Shown one piece after another: positions 16,236 through 29,217 of a DNA stretch of 64,000 nt. How positions within the stretch are numbered: the stretch's first letter is position 1; each line of letters starts with the position of its first letter. The position numbers and the translations under genes are program-made. This stretch comes from Glycine soja. Its lineage: Eukaryota; Streptophyta; Magnoliopsida; Fabales; Fabaceae. Under the pieces are notes generated by a model. That model searched no databases, had not been told where the DNA came from, and worked only from the letters and a program-made list of their open reading frames with translations. Location: positions 41,237,167 to 41,301,166 of the forward strand of contig NC_041011.1 in NCBI RefSeq assembly GCF_004193775.1, in the 5' to 3' direction.

Positions 16236-16443
16236 AAATTTTTGGCACGTCCCTTGGTCTCCTCCTCCTCCTCGAAGCTGGTGTTGGAATTGTTCACAGT
16301 GTGTGTTTGTTGTTCGTGGCTTCTACCTAGTTTCTCCTCCAGCAATTTCCTTATCGTTCTCCACGAGTTTCCTCTCCTCCGCCGTCATGAGTAGCGTTGC
16401 GTCATGGATGATAAGTGTTTTTTTTGCCTTCGTTTACTCCATA

Positions 16444-16687
16444 TGTAGGCTGAATTGGGCTAAAGTAAACCCAACCCAACCTATTTTTTATCACCCATAT
16501 AATTTGCTTGATACCATTCAATTTTCTTCCACACCCAACCAATTTCCTTCTACAACACACAAAAGGGCAAAATGGGAATTTCACAAAATTGGTTGGGTAT
16601 AGAAGAAAATTGAATGGTATTAAGCAAATTATATGGGTGATAAAAATTAGGTTGGGTTGGGTTTACTTTAGCCCAATTCAGCCTACA
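16444..16687. mobile_element. Foldback MITE, 244 bp, with long near-perfect terminal inverted repeats
   Basis: It starts TGTAGGCTGAATTGGGCTAA and ends with the exact reverse complement. The arms extend about 100 bp each with few mismatches, around a short centre containing the AAAAGGGCAAAATGGG region. Single-strand folding would give a long hairpin. I could not identify a convincing target-site duplication, so the superfamily is unassigned. Confidence 0.8.
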
Positions 16688-16856
16688 TTTATGTTGATTT
16701 TTTTAAACTTTGATATTACATTACATTAAAATAACTTGGACTATAGTCTTGAACCTAATTGGGTTATGATTCGATAAATTTAAAATTATACATAAGTAAG
16801 GGATAATAATTAGAAGTAATAAGCATATACGACTTTTTAAATGTAAAGATAATCAT

Positions 16857-17440
16857 GGTTATCAAATTCTCCAGTTAACTTGTTAGCTCTTATGAGTTTA
16901 CGAGTCCACTTGTACTTTGCGAGTTGACTCTTAAGTAAACTCTTTTTTTAGTAAACTCTAGGTAAACTCTATAAACTTTAAGTAAACTCGATAGACTCTT
17001 GAATTTATCACTGTGTCAATGCGTTAACAAGTTAAAAATATTATATCAAAATATAAGTCACTTTTAATTGTTTTCTGTCTATTTAACATTCACCATACCT
17101 TTCATTTAGCGTGTTATTCTCAAATACAAAATTATCACCTTTAATAATATCAAATTATTGTTCTCTAATAACATCAAACCTTCGATAAGAATGATCTACT
17201 ATTACTATAACATCTACAAGTTATTGTCTAGTAGTGATGTATTATTATTAAACTTGATTATTTAAATATTCTGAACTTTATGATTTATTATTTTGTTTTA
17301 TTATATTGTTGAAATATTTCATTAATATGTTATTTATAGATATTTTGTTATTATTTTTATATGAAGTAAACTCTTATAAGTCTGCGAGTCAAATCTATGA
17401 AACTCTCACGAATTTACATAAACTCTTGAGTTTGATAGCC
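16857..17440. mobile_element. Candidate TIR element rich in repeated AGTAAACTCT-like words
   Basis: The ends are GGTTATCAAA (16857-16866) and TTTGATAGCC (17431-17440), imperfect inverted repeats. Further in, the words GAGTTTACGAGTC, TAAGTAAACTC and their complements recur near both ends. I see no ORF and no clear target-site duplication. It could be an old hAT-type MITE or an unrelated repeat. Confidence 0.4.
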
Positions 17441-18093
17441 TTGAATAATACAACAATAAACCAACTCGGCCACATCCTTTCCTCCACCGAACCTATCCTC
17501 ATTCTTACCTTTCATATGTCACCATGGGCACTTTAGGATACCACGAAAATATAAATATAGTAGAAAATTATTAACTTAAGTGATTTGATATTTGTGTTTT
17601 TTAATTAAGGATTGAAGTTCGTGCTCGAGAGTTGAGTTGCATGTATAGGTATCACTTTACCTTCAAATAAGTTGACTTGATGGAAAGAAAATTAGACAAA
17701 TATCAAATAAAAAGTCTCATATACATCTGATTAATAAATTTGTGCATTTATAAAGATTGAAAATAGAATGACTTCAATTCTCAATCAATTTTAAGCAAAT
17801 AATACAAAAAGAAGTTAAATAATGTCATTTGATTACAAATGACATCATTTATAACTTTTAAAATAATCATAAGAGATTATAGAAGAAAAATCTATTAAAA
17901 AACAAATAAAAGTTAATAATTTTATCTAAAAAGAAAAAATGTAACTATTTGTATAATAAAAACTATAAAAAAACCAATATTTATCTAAAACGAGAAAAAT
18001 ATCATTATTTTCACAACTATATAAACATTCCTTAGAAAAAAAATTACAGTCCTAATTAAGGTTTATCTTCCATCGCATTTGCTTTATCACATA
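17441..18093. other. AT-rich spacer
   Basis: I see no gene or clear repeat here; A+T is very high. Confidence 0.5.
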
Positions 18094-18130
18094 CTAGTTG
18101 AAAAACAGGCACTTCGTGCCCTGTGCTTTA
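18094..18130 (-). mobile_element. Helitron-like 3' terminus on the - strand
   Basis: Read on the - strand, a hairpin GGCAC-GAA-GTGCC (18120-18108) is followed by about 10 nt and CTAG, then T. This is the usual 3' end of plant Helitrons. The 5' end (A|TC) would lie to the right, perhaps near 18650, but I could not fix it. Short motif; moderate chance of coincidence. Confidence 0.35.
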
Positions 18131-18173
18131 ACTGTCTTTTTTGTTGTTTTTAGTTAGATATAATTATAATAAT

Positions 18174-18410
18174 TGTCATGTTAAAAAGCTATTAGACCGT
18201 AACTACTTATAATTGTGAGTAATTTTTAAAAGTTGTTGAAGGATAAATTAGGAATAATAAATGTATAAACAAAAGGAATAATTATCTTTATTAATAATTA
18301 TAGATAATAAATGTCATGTTAGAAAGCTATTAGACAGTGACTATTTTTTACGATGAGTGATTTTTAAAAGTAATTAAAGGATAAATTTAAAATAATAAAT
18401 ATGTACATCA
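18174..18410 (+). repeat. Diverged tandem duplication, period 138 bp
   Basis: TGTCATGTTAAAAAGCTATT at 18174 recurs as TGTCATGTTAGAAAGCTATT at 18312. Similarity continues for about 100 bp. It lies inside the region that would belong to the Helitron-like element. Confidence 0.7.
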
Positions 18411-21240
18411 AATAATAAGATAATTATGTTTAGTTATGGGTGAAAGGTTAACAAATATTTACTAGTTAACAATTTTACATCAGTGTTATACTTAGAGGAA
18501 ACGGTAATTTGTTAGCACTTTTTAGTCTAGGAATTAAAATTGAAACTTTTTTTTGAATAAAAACCAACTTAAAAGATAGTATTACATATAATCGTCAAGA
18601 TACTGATGAATATATATATATATATATATATATAGTGTTATTATAAAAAAATGATAAAAGTGAAATGATCTGTTTTTGAGGTAAAAATACATTATTGGTT
18701 CATCGCACTCTCATCACACTAATGTCATTCGTGTGGTGTAATAGCTGGTACATGGGATTAAATAGTACTAATAGTACTTAGAAATAAAGGCCTACAAGGA
18801 GAGACCAGGGAGGCCAGGCACGTAGGACCAATGGATGGGGTCAATTCCACACGAGAATCAGTGGGATTGGTTGGTATTAAGGAATGGGACCAATGGGTCC
18901 TCTGTGTCACTTGAGTAATAACTTCAATTCTCATCCATATATTTGCTAAGTAATTATATATTCATACTTGCATTTGCCATTTGATTTCACTCAAGTGAAA
19001 AATCAATATACAGATGAAAAAAAAATATATACAACTGATAATCATTTAATTGCAAATAAGATTATTTACAGTCTTCAAATTTGTCATAGTAGATAAAAAA
19101 AATATTTACCTAAAAATATTATTATCTCTACAATAAATATTATAAACAATAATAAATGTATATAAAAAATATATCATTACTTTCACAAGAAATACTAGAA
19201 ATTTCGTTAGATTTACATATTTTTCGGGACATTCCTCACCTCCATTTCGGGTTATGTATCACCCTTATTGCAAGTCCTGGATCACCAACTACCAAGATTC
19301 CCCTGTTTCATTCAAATCACCATCACAGCTATAAAGAAAATCATTCGAGAGATTCGTATCCCGTCATGGCAATTCCTTTACTCCACCACTGCATAATGTT
19401 ACTTGCTGACAATTTAATTAACTTACGTGATGTGGAGAAAATCATTGCATTTACTTTGTTAATAGCTTGTAAATTTCGAGCATCCAACACATTTTGCATT
19501 GTTGTTTTTCTATTGGTGGTTGGAGAGTCGGTGGACAAGATTAGTTCAGTGTCCCAAATAAAAAAAGCTCTTATCCTAATCTCATCAAAATGTCATTTCA
19601 CATATGGTTTTGCCAATATTGAATCATTTCTACAAACTTTATATCAGCACCTATATCTTGACACTTTTGAATAAAGAAAAAAAAAATGAGAAATTAGGGA
19701 CTTGAGCATATTATTTTGGCTAACGATAGGCACACAGATATATGCCAATGTTAATTTTTTGTTTGAAAAAAAATTATAAATAACAAAACCAAATTTGTTA
19801 AATGGTTACTGTACGTATCTAATTCTCTGGGTTAAACTCTACCGGATGACCCCTTCAATCTTAATTTATTTATATTTATGCACTCGAGATTATGATTGTG
19901 TATCTTTTTAGTCTTTTCTTACATATTTAATCTTTTCATATCTTTTATGAAATCAGACAATGTATCATTCGATTTTTATTGGATCAACTCGTCTAAGATT
20001 CATTAACTCGAATGTTAAACCATCAAACTCAAATTAACTCGAATGTTAAACCATCAAACTCAAATACTTTATATAACTCATATTAGACTTAAAAGATAAC
20101 GAGATTTACACTTTAAAATTTAAATATTTTTAGACTATATCTCCTTCCTTAGGCATGATCTAACTACATGATCAGTTACATAAGTTTTCCATTTTCCTTT
20201 TTTTCAGCCATTAACTCGTTTGAATGTCTAATTAATGGTGTTTTGTGATAGCGTATGAATAGTCACAATGGAAGAAAATTCGACAATCGTCTCAACGCAA
20301 CGACAGATTGTTATAATTGCGTTGCCAACTCAGTGTTCAGCATGTCAATTATCAAATACAGTAATTAATAGGAAGCAGAGCAGACTCGGAAGAAATTAAA
20401 AGCAAGTAACAATACTCTACCTAATTTGAAAATTTGAGACACGATACAAAATTATTTAACCCATGTTTTTTCCGTACAAATTATTTAAACCAACCTATGT
20501 TGATGAAACCGAAGACAACGAAACTTTTAATGCAGAACTGGGGTTGGACCCCTCTCTCGAGGGTCACTGCGAAAAGTGAACAAAACATTAGTGCTGTAAT
20601 TAAAATGATTCAATGCTAGTCATAATAATAGGAAAGCTTATCTCTCTTTTTCTACACATTACATATGATCCTTAATTGTAAACTCTATCCTTTTTTATAC
20701 TAATTGTGATTTTTGTTAGAATATTTCTAAAACCTCGAAACAAATAGACAAGCTCAAAGGGAGTAGTACTACCATACCTACCAATAAAAAACGGAGTAGT
20801 AGTACTAGTACTATAATGAAAAAAGATTCCCTCATTGATGATGTTCCTCTAGTAAATTCAGACTAGTTTACGGCAATGATTAAATATTCGATAAAATATT
20901 AGGAATTATTATCTTCGTAAATGTATCCTTATATTTATTTAATTTTTAAATATTTATTATAAATGATAAATACAATAATAAGACACTAAAAATAACTTAA
21001 ATATGAATAAAGATATTAGTTCCATATTTTAATCAGAATTTTTTTTAAGTAAAAAGATAATAAAAAAAATGGATGAAAAGTTAAAAAGTTGAGATTGTAA
21101 AAAAAAGAAAGTGAAAAAGTTGAAAAGGAAAGAAATAATTGTAAATTGGTGGTGTGGAGGCCAGGAAGCAAATACTAGTAAAAGGCAGGCAGGGGCACAA
21201 TGCCAAACTGGGATGTCCACTACCCGCACCACAATCATTC
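18411..21240. other. Intergenic spacer upstream of the Aux/IAA gene
   Basis: It holds a (TA)n run near 18611-18634 and a perfect 31-bp tandem duplication at 20002-20063. An open frame of 172 codons at 19156-19674 has no recognisable domain; its opposite strand (19538-19341) also reads open for 65 codons. I do not call either a gene. Confidence 0.5.
20002..20063 (+). repeat. Perfect 31-bp tandem duplication
   Basis: The unit begins ATTAACTCGAATGTTAAACC and ends CATCAAACTCAA; the two copies abut without mismatch. It is a recent local duplication. Confidence 0.9.
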
Positions 21241-21249
21241 CTATCATTA

Positions 21250-21562
21250 CATCATCCGTGACGTCACCACCCGACAACCCACGGATGATCCAACAACGGA
21301 AAACCGCAACACGTGGCAGCATCTTAGCGGCGCGGTTCCCTCGCCCCACTGCACCCCATATTATTATCACCAAAACCATCGTTCAAGGCAAGACTTCTTT
21401 CCATTTCCCATTTTCTCATTCTCTGTTTCGCTTTCACCGAGTAACTTCACTTTCCCCAACTCCACCTGAGAAAAAGATACCCATAATTCGCACGCACGCA
21501 CGCACTTGTTCTGACTTGTGTTGGACGCAGAAGAACCAGAAAAGAAAAACAAGCACGAGGAG
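21250..21562 (+). promoter_or_regulatory. Proximal promoter and 5' UTR of the Aux/IAA gene
   Basis: The bZIP-type palindrome TGACGTCA lies at 21259-21266 and a G-box, CACGTG (within AACACGTGGCA), at 21310-21315. A (GCAC)n run at about 21491-21505 probably lies in the 5' UTR. I did not find an unambiguous TATA box or a canonical TGTCTC auxin response element close to the start. Confidence 0.5.
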
Positions 21563-24407
21563 ATGATTAACTTCGAAGAAACCGAGTTGCGACTCGGCCT
21601 CCCTGGCGGGTCTGCGAGTGATCACAACGAGTCAACAACGGTCAAGGGCAGTGGTGGAAAGAGAGGCTTCCCTGAAACTGCTTCTGTTGATTTGAAGCTT
21701 AATCTTTCTTCCAGTGATGACTCTGCCTCAGATTCACCTTCATCTGCGTCTACAGAGAAGACTACCACTGCTGCACCTCTTCCTCCTTCTCGAGCCAACG
21801 ACCCTGCAAAACCACCTGCAAAGTAAGTTCTTCTCCTCCTTATGCCTTCCCTTCATTTCAATTCCATATGGATGTTCCCATAGAAAATTTGGTTCTTTTT
21901 TTTTCTGTTGATATGAAGTTTTAGTTTGAGACTAAAATTTGAGGAATCTGTTTTCTGCTTTGCTGTGACTTTTTTCTTTTATCTTGTCATATGATCTATA
22001 GCCTGTTAGATACATATTTAGATTTTGTCTGAGACATAGAAAGGGTAATATATAGCTGTTGAAATTTTTTTAATATTTTACTTGTTTTTGAAATAAAATT
22101 AGGGTTTGTTTGGATAGAGAATTTTAACGGAGGAAAGTAATTTATTAGAAAATTTGGATTTCTGTAATTTAGAATTTATTGTTGGGATGTTTTTTAGGAA
22201 GAATTTAGAATTTTAGAATTTTAAAACAGAATTTTAAACAACTAAAAATCTCTGGAAATTCAATTTCCTTCTAAAAAGTGAGAAATTGAAATTTTCTTCC
22301 TACATTCTTCTTCAAGAAAGTATTCTTCAAAAAAAACATCGTCTTGAACTCCTAAAATATTGATCGGGTGTGAACATAGAGGAATACGTATAACTAATAC
22401 ACCAATCATATCTTTTTTTTCTTTTTCATTCATTTTTTTCATCCTTATAATTTTAATTTTTTTTATTCAAATATAAAATTTTAAAAATAAAAGAATTTTA
22501 ATTGAATCATTTAAAATTCATAAAATTTAAAATTTATCAAAATTTTAAATTTCTACGTCCAAACACACTCTCAAAGAAATTAGCAGATTTTGTTCAATCT
22601 CTGAACCGATGATGCACAGAAAATTACTTATGAGAAGAACGAGGAATTCTTGTTTAGAGATTTTGAGGAGGGAGAAAGAAAAAGAAACTGATTGATTTAA
22701 CTTTCAATTGAAAAAGATAATAATACAAAGATGCAGCTGTAAGTTACTTAGAAGTTTGTTTCTGATTGAAAAGGTGCAGTTGAGTAATTAACTAGTTATT
22801 ATATTTCTTATTGCTGATCTCTGCCTAGCTTTACTGTCAACTTGGTATTTTAAACATGTTCGAATTTGATTGTAAGAAAATAAAACTAAAAATTCGATTG
22901 TAAATTTTCTTTAATTCGAAGTTGTATTTTTTTTTTGCATGTTATAAAGTATGATTGCTTCTCAAAGTATTTTGAAAAATTATTTTGTAATAATTTTGAA
23001 GTGTAATTTGTAAGATTTTAGTTTAATTCACTTGGAGTCTAATTGATACGGCATACCATTAAATAACTGTCTAAATTTGTCTAATGTCAATAGTACATTA
23101 AAATTGAATTATACTACTACGTATTTGATATTTTTTTCTAAAATTATTAAACCTTGACTTTAAAACCTTTTTTATTTGATTTCTACCATGAAAATTACTA
23201 ATTTAAAGACTATAATGAATTGAGATCGCACATAATTTTGATAGACGTTGATGTTTTTATTTAAAATCCCTTTGGGGTAGTTTATATAGTAATTAAAAAG
23301 TAATAAAACGTAGAGTGGGTGTGCAAATTAGGCATTTGAGTCATGGAGTGTGAAAAGAAAATTGTCATCCTGATAATGAGCAAGGAAAAAGTGTTGAAGG
23401 ATGGCGGAATAGAATGGCAAGCAAGTTGATTTTTCTTTTGCGGATTGCATGGTTGGTTGTCGGGTAGACAGAGGAAAAGGACAAGACACATGGAATCTTT
23501 ACTTTTTCCGTCCATTCAATTCAACTCTTTGAAAGGGTGAATTCCAGCAAAAACACCAAAATAATGCGGAAAGAGGATAATATAGTCCACCACGCCCCCC
23601 TGTCCTGTCACCTAACACATTGCACATACCCATTTGCTATATAAAATTTGGTGGCTGAAATTAGTCTTTTAGCGAGTTGGGTGATATCCAAGAAAAAAAA
23701 TAATTATGATGAAGCAGTAATGCTAATAAAATTGAAATTATTAGTAAGAGTGATTAAGAGGAAGAAATATTGATGGTGATCAATGTTGAAATTGCAGGGC
23801 ACAAGTGGTGGGTTGGCCACCAGTTAGGTCATTTAGAAAGAACATAGTTCAAAGGAACAAGAATGAAGAGGAAGCAGCTTTCGTGAAGGTGAGCATGGAT
23901 GGTGCACCGTATCTACGAAAGGTGGACATAAAGTTGTACAAGAGCTACCAGGAGCTGTCAGATGCGCTGGCTAAGATGTTCAGTTCCTTCACGATTGAAA
24001 AATGTGGGTCCCAAGGGATGAAGGACTTTATGAATGAGACCAAATTGATAGACCTTTTGAACGGCTCTGATTATGTACCCACTTATCAAGACAAGGACGG
24101 AGACTGGATGCTCGTCGGTGACGTGCCCTGGGAGTCAGTTCCCCTCTTCATTCCCTTATTTCCCTTTTTCTTTCTTTAGTTTATCATTCCCTTATACTAC
24201 TCTTTTTCACAATTTCACAGAATGTTCGTTGAATCATGCCAGCGCCTTCGCATAATGAAAGGTTCTGAGGCTATCGGCCTTGGTTAGTCATCATACAACT
24301 TACTCTTAATTCATTACTATAAGTCAGAAGAAAATTATTATCCTAAAATTGTTTATTTCTTATTCACAGCACCAAGAGCCGTGGAAAAGTGCAAGAACAG
24401 AAGCTGA
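21563..24407 (+). CDS. Aux/IAA auxin-responsive repressor, IAA14/IAA16-like
   Basis: Exons 21563-21822, 23798-24133, 24221-24282 and 24370-24407 (260, 336, 62 and 38 nt) give 231 residues, the usual size for the IAA7/14/16/17 group. Domain I is the EAR motif LRLGL (residues 9-13), which recruits TOPLESS-type corepressors. A KR dipeptide follows at 33-34. Domain II is the degron GWPPV (92-96, within [13 protein letters not shown]), bound by TIR1/AFB with auxin. Domains III/IV (about 115-215) form the PB1 fold, with [17 protein letters not shown] and [14 protein letters not shown], that binds ARF factors. The tail is [12 protein letters not shown]. The nuclear protein represses auxin response until degraded. 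The start ATG gives the family N-terminus [13 protein letters not shown]. Intron 1 is long (1975 bp), splits the Lys codon just before the degron, and holds a MITE-like insert. Confidence 0.96.
22102..22570. mobile_element. Candidate MITE inside intron 1 of the Aux/IAA gene (about 469 bp)
   Basis: The left end GGGTTTGTTTGGA and right end TCCAAACACACTC are imperfect inverted repeats of a type common in plant MITEs. The interior is AT-rich with many AATTTTAAA-like words that also pair between arms. I could not identify a clear target-site duplication. Confidence 0.5.
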
Positions 24408-25268
24408 AGTGATTTTAGGGTTCGGCCACAACAATCGGCTTGGTTGTTCATCTGTGTCACAAGGAAGCAAATGTACTCGAGCAAGATCGAGTCTCTTTTA
24501 GGAATAAGAGTTTAATTATAATTATTATTATTATGTGTCTTTGTAATTTTCTTATATGTGTATTATACGAATGAGAAAATAGTTGGAAATTCGTTAGGGA
24601 CAAGAAATAATATAGAAGATGTTTATATGATCCCGTTTTTGTTTCCAGGTAAAAATATGTGACTTTGTCCATTCTATTGCCTGCTTAATGATAATGTCAA
24701 TGTTTCCAGTTTATCTTAACAGGGTTTTGTCCCCTCCCATTTTCATTCAATTAAGTACTGTGCAAGATTCCTTCTCATTATGATCAAAGCTCTCTTGTCT
24801 GTCAAATTATAAGAAGCGTAGTTGGTTAAGGAGTTAGGTACCTTCGGATCTCTAAACAAAGAGATAAGGTGGACCCGGGCCATGTGCTTCCTGCTAGTCT
24901 GTTACGAACTACGTCGAGGGATCCACTATTTATTCACATGTTCCCTCTTTTTTTATTTATTCTTTCTGGTCTCTCAAATACAATAGGAAAAAAATTAATT
25001 AATTTCATTTAAAAATATATTATCGTTTAGTGAAATTTGATATCAAAAAGGAAAGTAATTAAAAATATATGGACGGGTTAATTTTTACTTTTGTTATTTT
25101 TTTTTTATTTTTTAATGTTTTGTGTACAAATTTTAAAAATAGGAAACAAATTAAAAACAACGTGACAATTTTATAATTAAAAATAAAATAAAATAATACA
25201 AATACAAATAAACGTTCCCTTATATCAATTAAACAATGTCTACATTAAGAATGATAGGTGGAATTAGT

Positions 25269-25303
<35 letters not shown>

Positions 25304-25351
25304 GTCACCGGAACTCAATTATGGGGTGATGAAAAGACCTCACCTTTCTCT
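24408..25351. other. 3' flank of Aux/IAA gene; (AT)15 microsatellite
   Basis: The 3' UTR probably covers the first 200-300 bp. A perfect (AT)15 run is at 25271-25300. I see no further gene before the LINE. Confidence 0.6.
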
Positions 25352-25599
25352 TTGGTTCTTTGTATTTTTTTTTCATCCGCAAGGATTACTTTTTATATAA
25401 ATAAATGAGTACTAGAGATACTAAAATACAAATGTATAAATACCCATGATAATGGTTCCGACTCAGACTGAATGGAGTCTAGATTGGAACCACAGCCAGG
25501 ACAGTACATATTAGTAAAATCTAGTGACATTCTATGTTGCTAATCTTTACTGATACAAAATCTCTATTCTAAGGTTACTAGTCCATTGATTGAAATGCA

Positions 25600-28500
25600 T
25601 TGAAAAGTCTTTCTTCATATGCCTCAGTCATGTCCACAACAGGAAAGCTGCCTTATCCATCACTTTGTTGTTGTCGAATGATTTATTGGAGAATATCATC
25701 TTGTTCCTTTGTTGCCACATAGTCCAAGTCACGGCCAGCCACCAACACTTCCATCTATTAGCCCTAGTCCCCTCATTCAATATATATTCATGGTGTAGGA
25801 AATGTTGTCTTGGATCATTCAGCAAGGCTGCAGAATTATTCACCCAGGATAATGTTTCCCACCAGATAGGTATGACTTTACTGCAGTGGAAGAACATATG
25901 TCTTGCTTCCTCTTCCATACTTGTACAAAATGGGCAGCTTCTATCCATGAGCTCTACTTGTCTCCTATGTAAGTTTATTTTAGTAGGCAGCCTATCTCTA
26001 AGTAGCCTCCATACAAACACTCCATATTTAAGTGGCACCTTCAACTTTCACAGCTCCTCAAAAGCCTGATCCTGAATCCCCTCAACTGTTGTCTCCCTCA
26101 TCCATTTGTAAGTTGTTTGTGCCGTGTATCTCCCACTTGGATATGCCTTCCACTCCCACTCATCTCTTCTATGTGTGTGGATAGTCTTCCCTTCAATGTC
26201 TTGTAGGAAATTAACAACCATTGGGATCTCATTATCGAACAATGGCCTCCTCCATGATAAATTCCACTCCCAACCCCCTTCCTTATGGCCTCCCATCTGC
26301 TGGATTAATTTATTTTGCTGGCACGAAATTAGGAACAGTCTAGGATATTTCATTACCAGTGAGGTCTCTCCATCTAACCACTTATCCTCCCAAAATTTGA
26401 TCCTATCACCACACCCAATCCTTCATTGTACACCTTTTTTTACATCCTCACCTTGTTGTGTTGTTTGGAAAACCGACTTTAGGTCTCTCCACCACAATGA
26501 CTCATAATTATCACCGACAGTCTCATCTAAACCCATCCACCCACCATACTTAGACACCAGTATCTTCGCCCACAACTGTCCTTCATTATGAAATAGGTTC
26601 CATCTCCATTTGCCAAGCATAGTCAGGTCGAAAGTGTGTATGTCTTTGATACCTAATCCACTTTTTTTCTTTTGGAAGACATATTGTCTCCTACTTGATC
26701 AAAACAATCTTGTTTGTTTCTGTTTCTCCTCTCCATAGGAATCTGCGTTGCAGGCTGACTAACTTGTCCTTCACCTTCTTGGGAATCCTGAAAAAAGATA
26801 AAAAGTAAATGGGAATAGAAGTTAAGACTGACTGGATAAGGGTCATTCTCCCTCAAAGGAAAGATATCTCTGCTTCCACTTAGATAAGGCTCTCTCACAC
26901 TTTTTAATGATAGGGTCCCACAGTTGCTCTCTCCTTTGATTTGCACCTATAGTTATACCCAGATAGACAAATGGGATGGACAACAAATCACAGTTCAAAC
27001 AACTGGCTGCATCAAAGTTCCACCTCTCCGACATACCAATTGCACCAAAACTACTTTTTGAAAAATTAATTTTCAGGCCTGATGCAAGTTCAAATGACCT
27101 CAGAATTGCTTTAAGTGCTTTCAAATTCTCCATTGATGCCTCTCCAAAAAATATTGTATCATCCGCACATTGGAGTATGCTTATATCCACGTTGTTTGAG
27201 CCCACTTTGAATCCCCGAAATAAGTTTTTGCTACATGCCTCTCTCACCAGTCCAGTCAGTGCCTCCGCCACAATATTGAAGAGAAATGGTGCTAGTGGAT
27301 CTCCTTGTCTTAGCCTTCTTTGTGGGGAGAACCTATACGAGGGGCTACCATTTACCAATACCAAAATAGATGCGGATTTCAAGCACCCCTCTATCCACTG
27401 TATCCATTTGGAGCAAAATCCCAACCTTCTAAGCATATAGAAAAGAAATTTCCAAGATATCGAGTCATATGCCTTCTCATAATCCACTTTGAGGACAATA
27501 CACGGCTTTTGTCTTCTTTTTGCCTCATCAACCACCTCATTTGCTATCAATGCACTCTGTAACAGATGTCTATCCTCTATGAAGGCGGACTACCTCTCAT
27601 CTATTATACTTGACATAATCTTTTTTAGTCTGTTGGCTAATAGCTTGGTTACTATCTTATACATATATCCAATCAGTGATACCGGTCTGTAGTCATCCAG
27701 AGCCTGGGGATTTGCCACCTTGGGGATTAAAACTATGAATGAAGCATTGCACCCCCTTGGAATGATTCCATTGATGTGAAATTCATCCAAGAATCGCAGG
27801 ACATCAGGTTTTATTAGATTCCAGAATGTCTTGATGAATTTGAAATTAATTCCATCTGGGGCCTGGGCTTTTTTGGCTCCCGCATCCCCAAACTACCTCT
27901 TTTACCTCCTCCTCCTGAAATCTGGCCGTTAGCATATCATTTTGCTGATTGCTAATGGTCTAAAAGCTAATACCATCCAACCGGGGTCTATGCTGATCAG
28001 TCTTTTGGAATCTATGCAAGAAAAATAGTCTGGCTACCTCTTTTACCCTCACCGGCTCTTCAATCCATGCTTCATTGATCCATACTCTATTCAGATTGTT
28101 ATTTCGACGACTTGCATTAACCAACAAATGGGAAAATCTTGAGTTACAATCACCTTCTTTGACCCATGTAACTCTTGCCTTCTGTCTTAGTAAAGATTCA
28201 TGAGATTGTGCAGCTATCCACAGATCTTGAAGTTGTTTTCTAATTATCATCTGTTGAAGAGAAAGTTGTCTGTCAGCCAAGTTCACCTCCAACTAGTTTA
28301 GTTCTCCCTCAATCTTCTTATATTTCTTAAAAGTATCCCTAAACTGGTATTTATTCCATGTCTTCAGTCTTTCCTTCAACTTCTTTATTTTTTCTTTAAG
28401 CATGAAGCCACCCCACCCACTCTGATGTTGGGACAGCCAACATTCCTTCACTATTGACTTGAAAGATTTGTCCAAGAGTCAGCAATCAAGAATCCAGAAT

Positions 28501-29217
28501 GGCTTTGGACCTCAATCTACAAACTTTGACCTAAACAAAACGGGCAATGGTTGGAAAAATTTCTATCCAATGGGTGTTGGATAACTACCTGGCCATTTTG
28601 TAAGCCACTCTAGAGAGACTAAAAATCTATCCAACTTGCTTCTTGCAACACCATTGGGTCTAAATCATGTAAATTTTCTTCCAACCCATGGCACTTCCAC
28701 CACCTCCATTCATTAAATTCCCTGATACTTTTTCCTCCATCCCCCTTTGACAGACTCCCATCCTTTTCACTAGATCTCTGATGTTGTTAAAATCCCCCAT
28801 AATGCACCACAGTTCCCCCTGGTTGGCTATTTTCAGTTGTTTGATATTTTCCCATAGTATTCTTTTACTCTGCGTGTCACATGGTGAGTATATATTTACA
28901 ATATGAACCTGCAATGCCTCCTTAATCCATAGGCCTGTCAAGCAAATGAAGCCATTCCCCACTACTTTCCTTTGTAATGTGAATGTATTTTCAGTCCACA
29001 TACATAGCAGTCCCCCTGCAGAATTAATTGCTTGCTGCACCTCCCAAGAGACTGTTGTATCCCCCCACATTGCCTGGCACATTGATCTCTCTATACTTTC
29101 TTTCTTGGTTTCCTGAATACAAATCATGTCCAGCTTCTCTTTTTTTACCAATCTCCTTATTGCAGCCCACTTCACCCTTCTCCCTAACCCTCTTACATTG
29201 TATGTGATAATATTCAC
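25600..29217 (-). pseudogene. LINE ORF2: endonuclease, reverse transcriptase, zf-RVT (broken)
   Basis: The endonuclease begins at 29217 with NIITYNVRGLGRRVKW and includes the catalytic-type IQETK (near 29110) and GDFNNIRD (near 28800). The RT follows, with FIVLIPKV, DYRPVSLIG, KVDYEKAYDSISW, RLRQGDPLAPFLFNIV and the polymerase box QCADDTIFFG at about 27175-27145. The usual tyrosine of YADD is cysteine here. The C-terminal zinc-binding region has VFVWRLLRDRLPT and CPFC...HMFFHC near 26020-25870. A TAG at 27592-27590 replaces what is normally a sense codon between DER and SAF, and several frameshifts occur. The expected initiator ATG is GTG, overlapping the ORF1 stop in GTGA. It is not functional. 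Confidence 0.87.

Noticed and set aside
19156..19674. 172-codon open frame starting with ATG, with a 65-codon open frame on the other strand
   Set aside because: No recognisable domain, AT-rich context, no splice or promoter evidence. It could be a decayed transposon piece; not enough to call a gene.
21029..21379. 116-codon - strand open frame upstream of the Aux/IAA gene
   Set aside because: Hydrophobic low-complexity end and no domain; overlaps the promoter region. Not supported.
21518..21562. In-frame upstream extension of the Aux/IAA protein (LDAEEPEKKNKHEE)
   Set aside because: It begins with GTG, not ATG. The ATG at 21563 gives the canonical family N-terminus.
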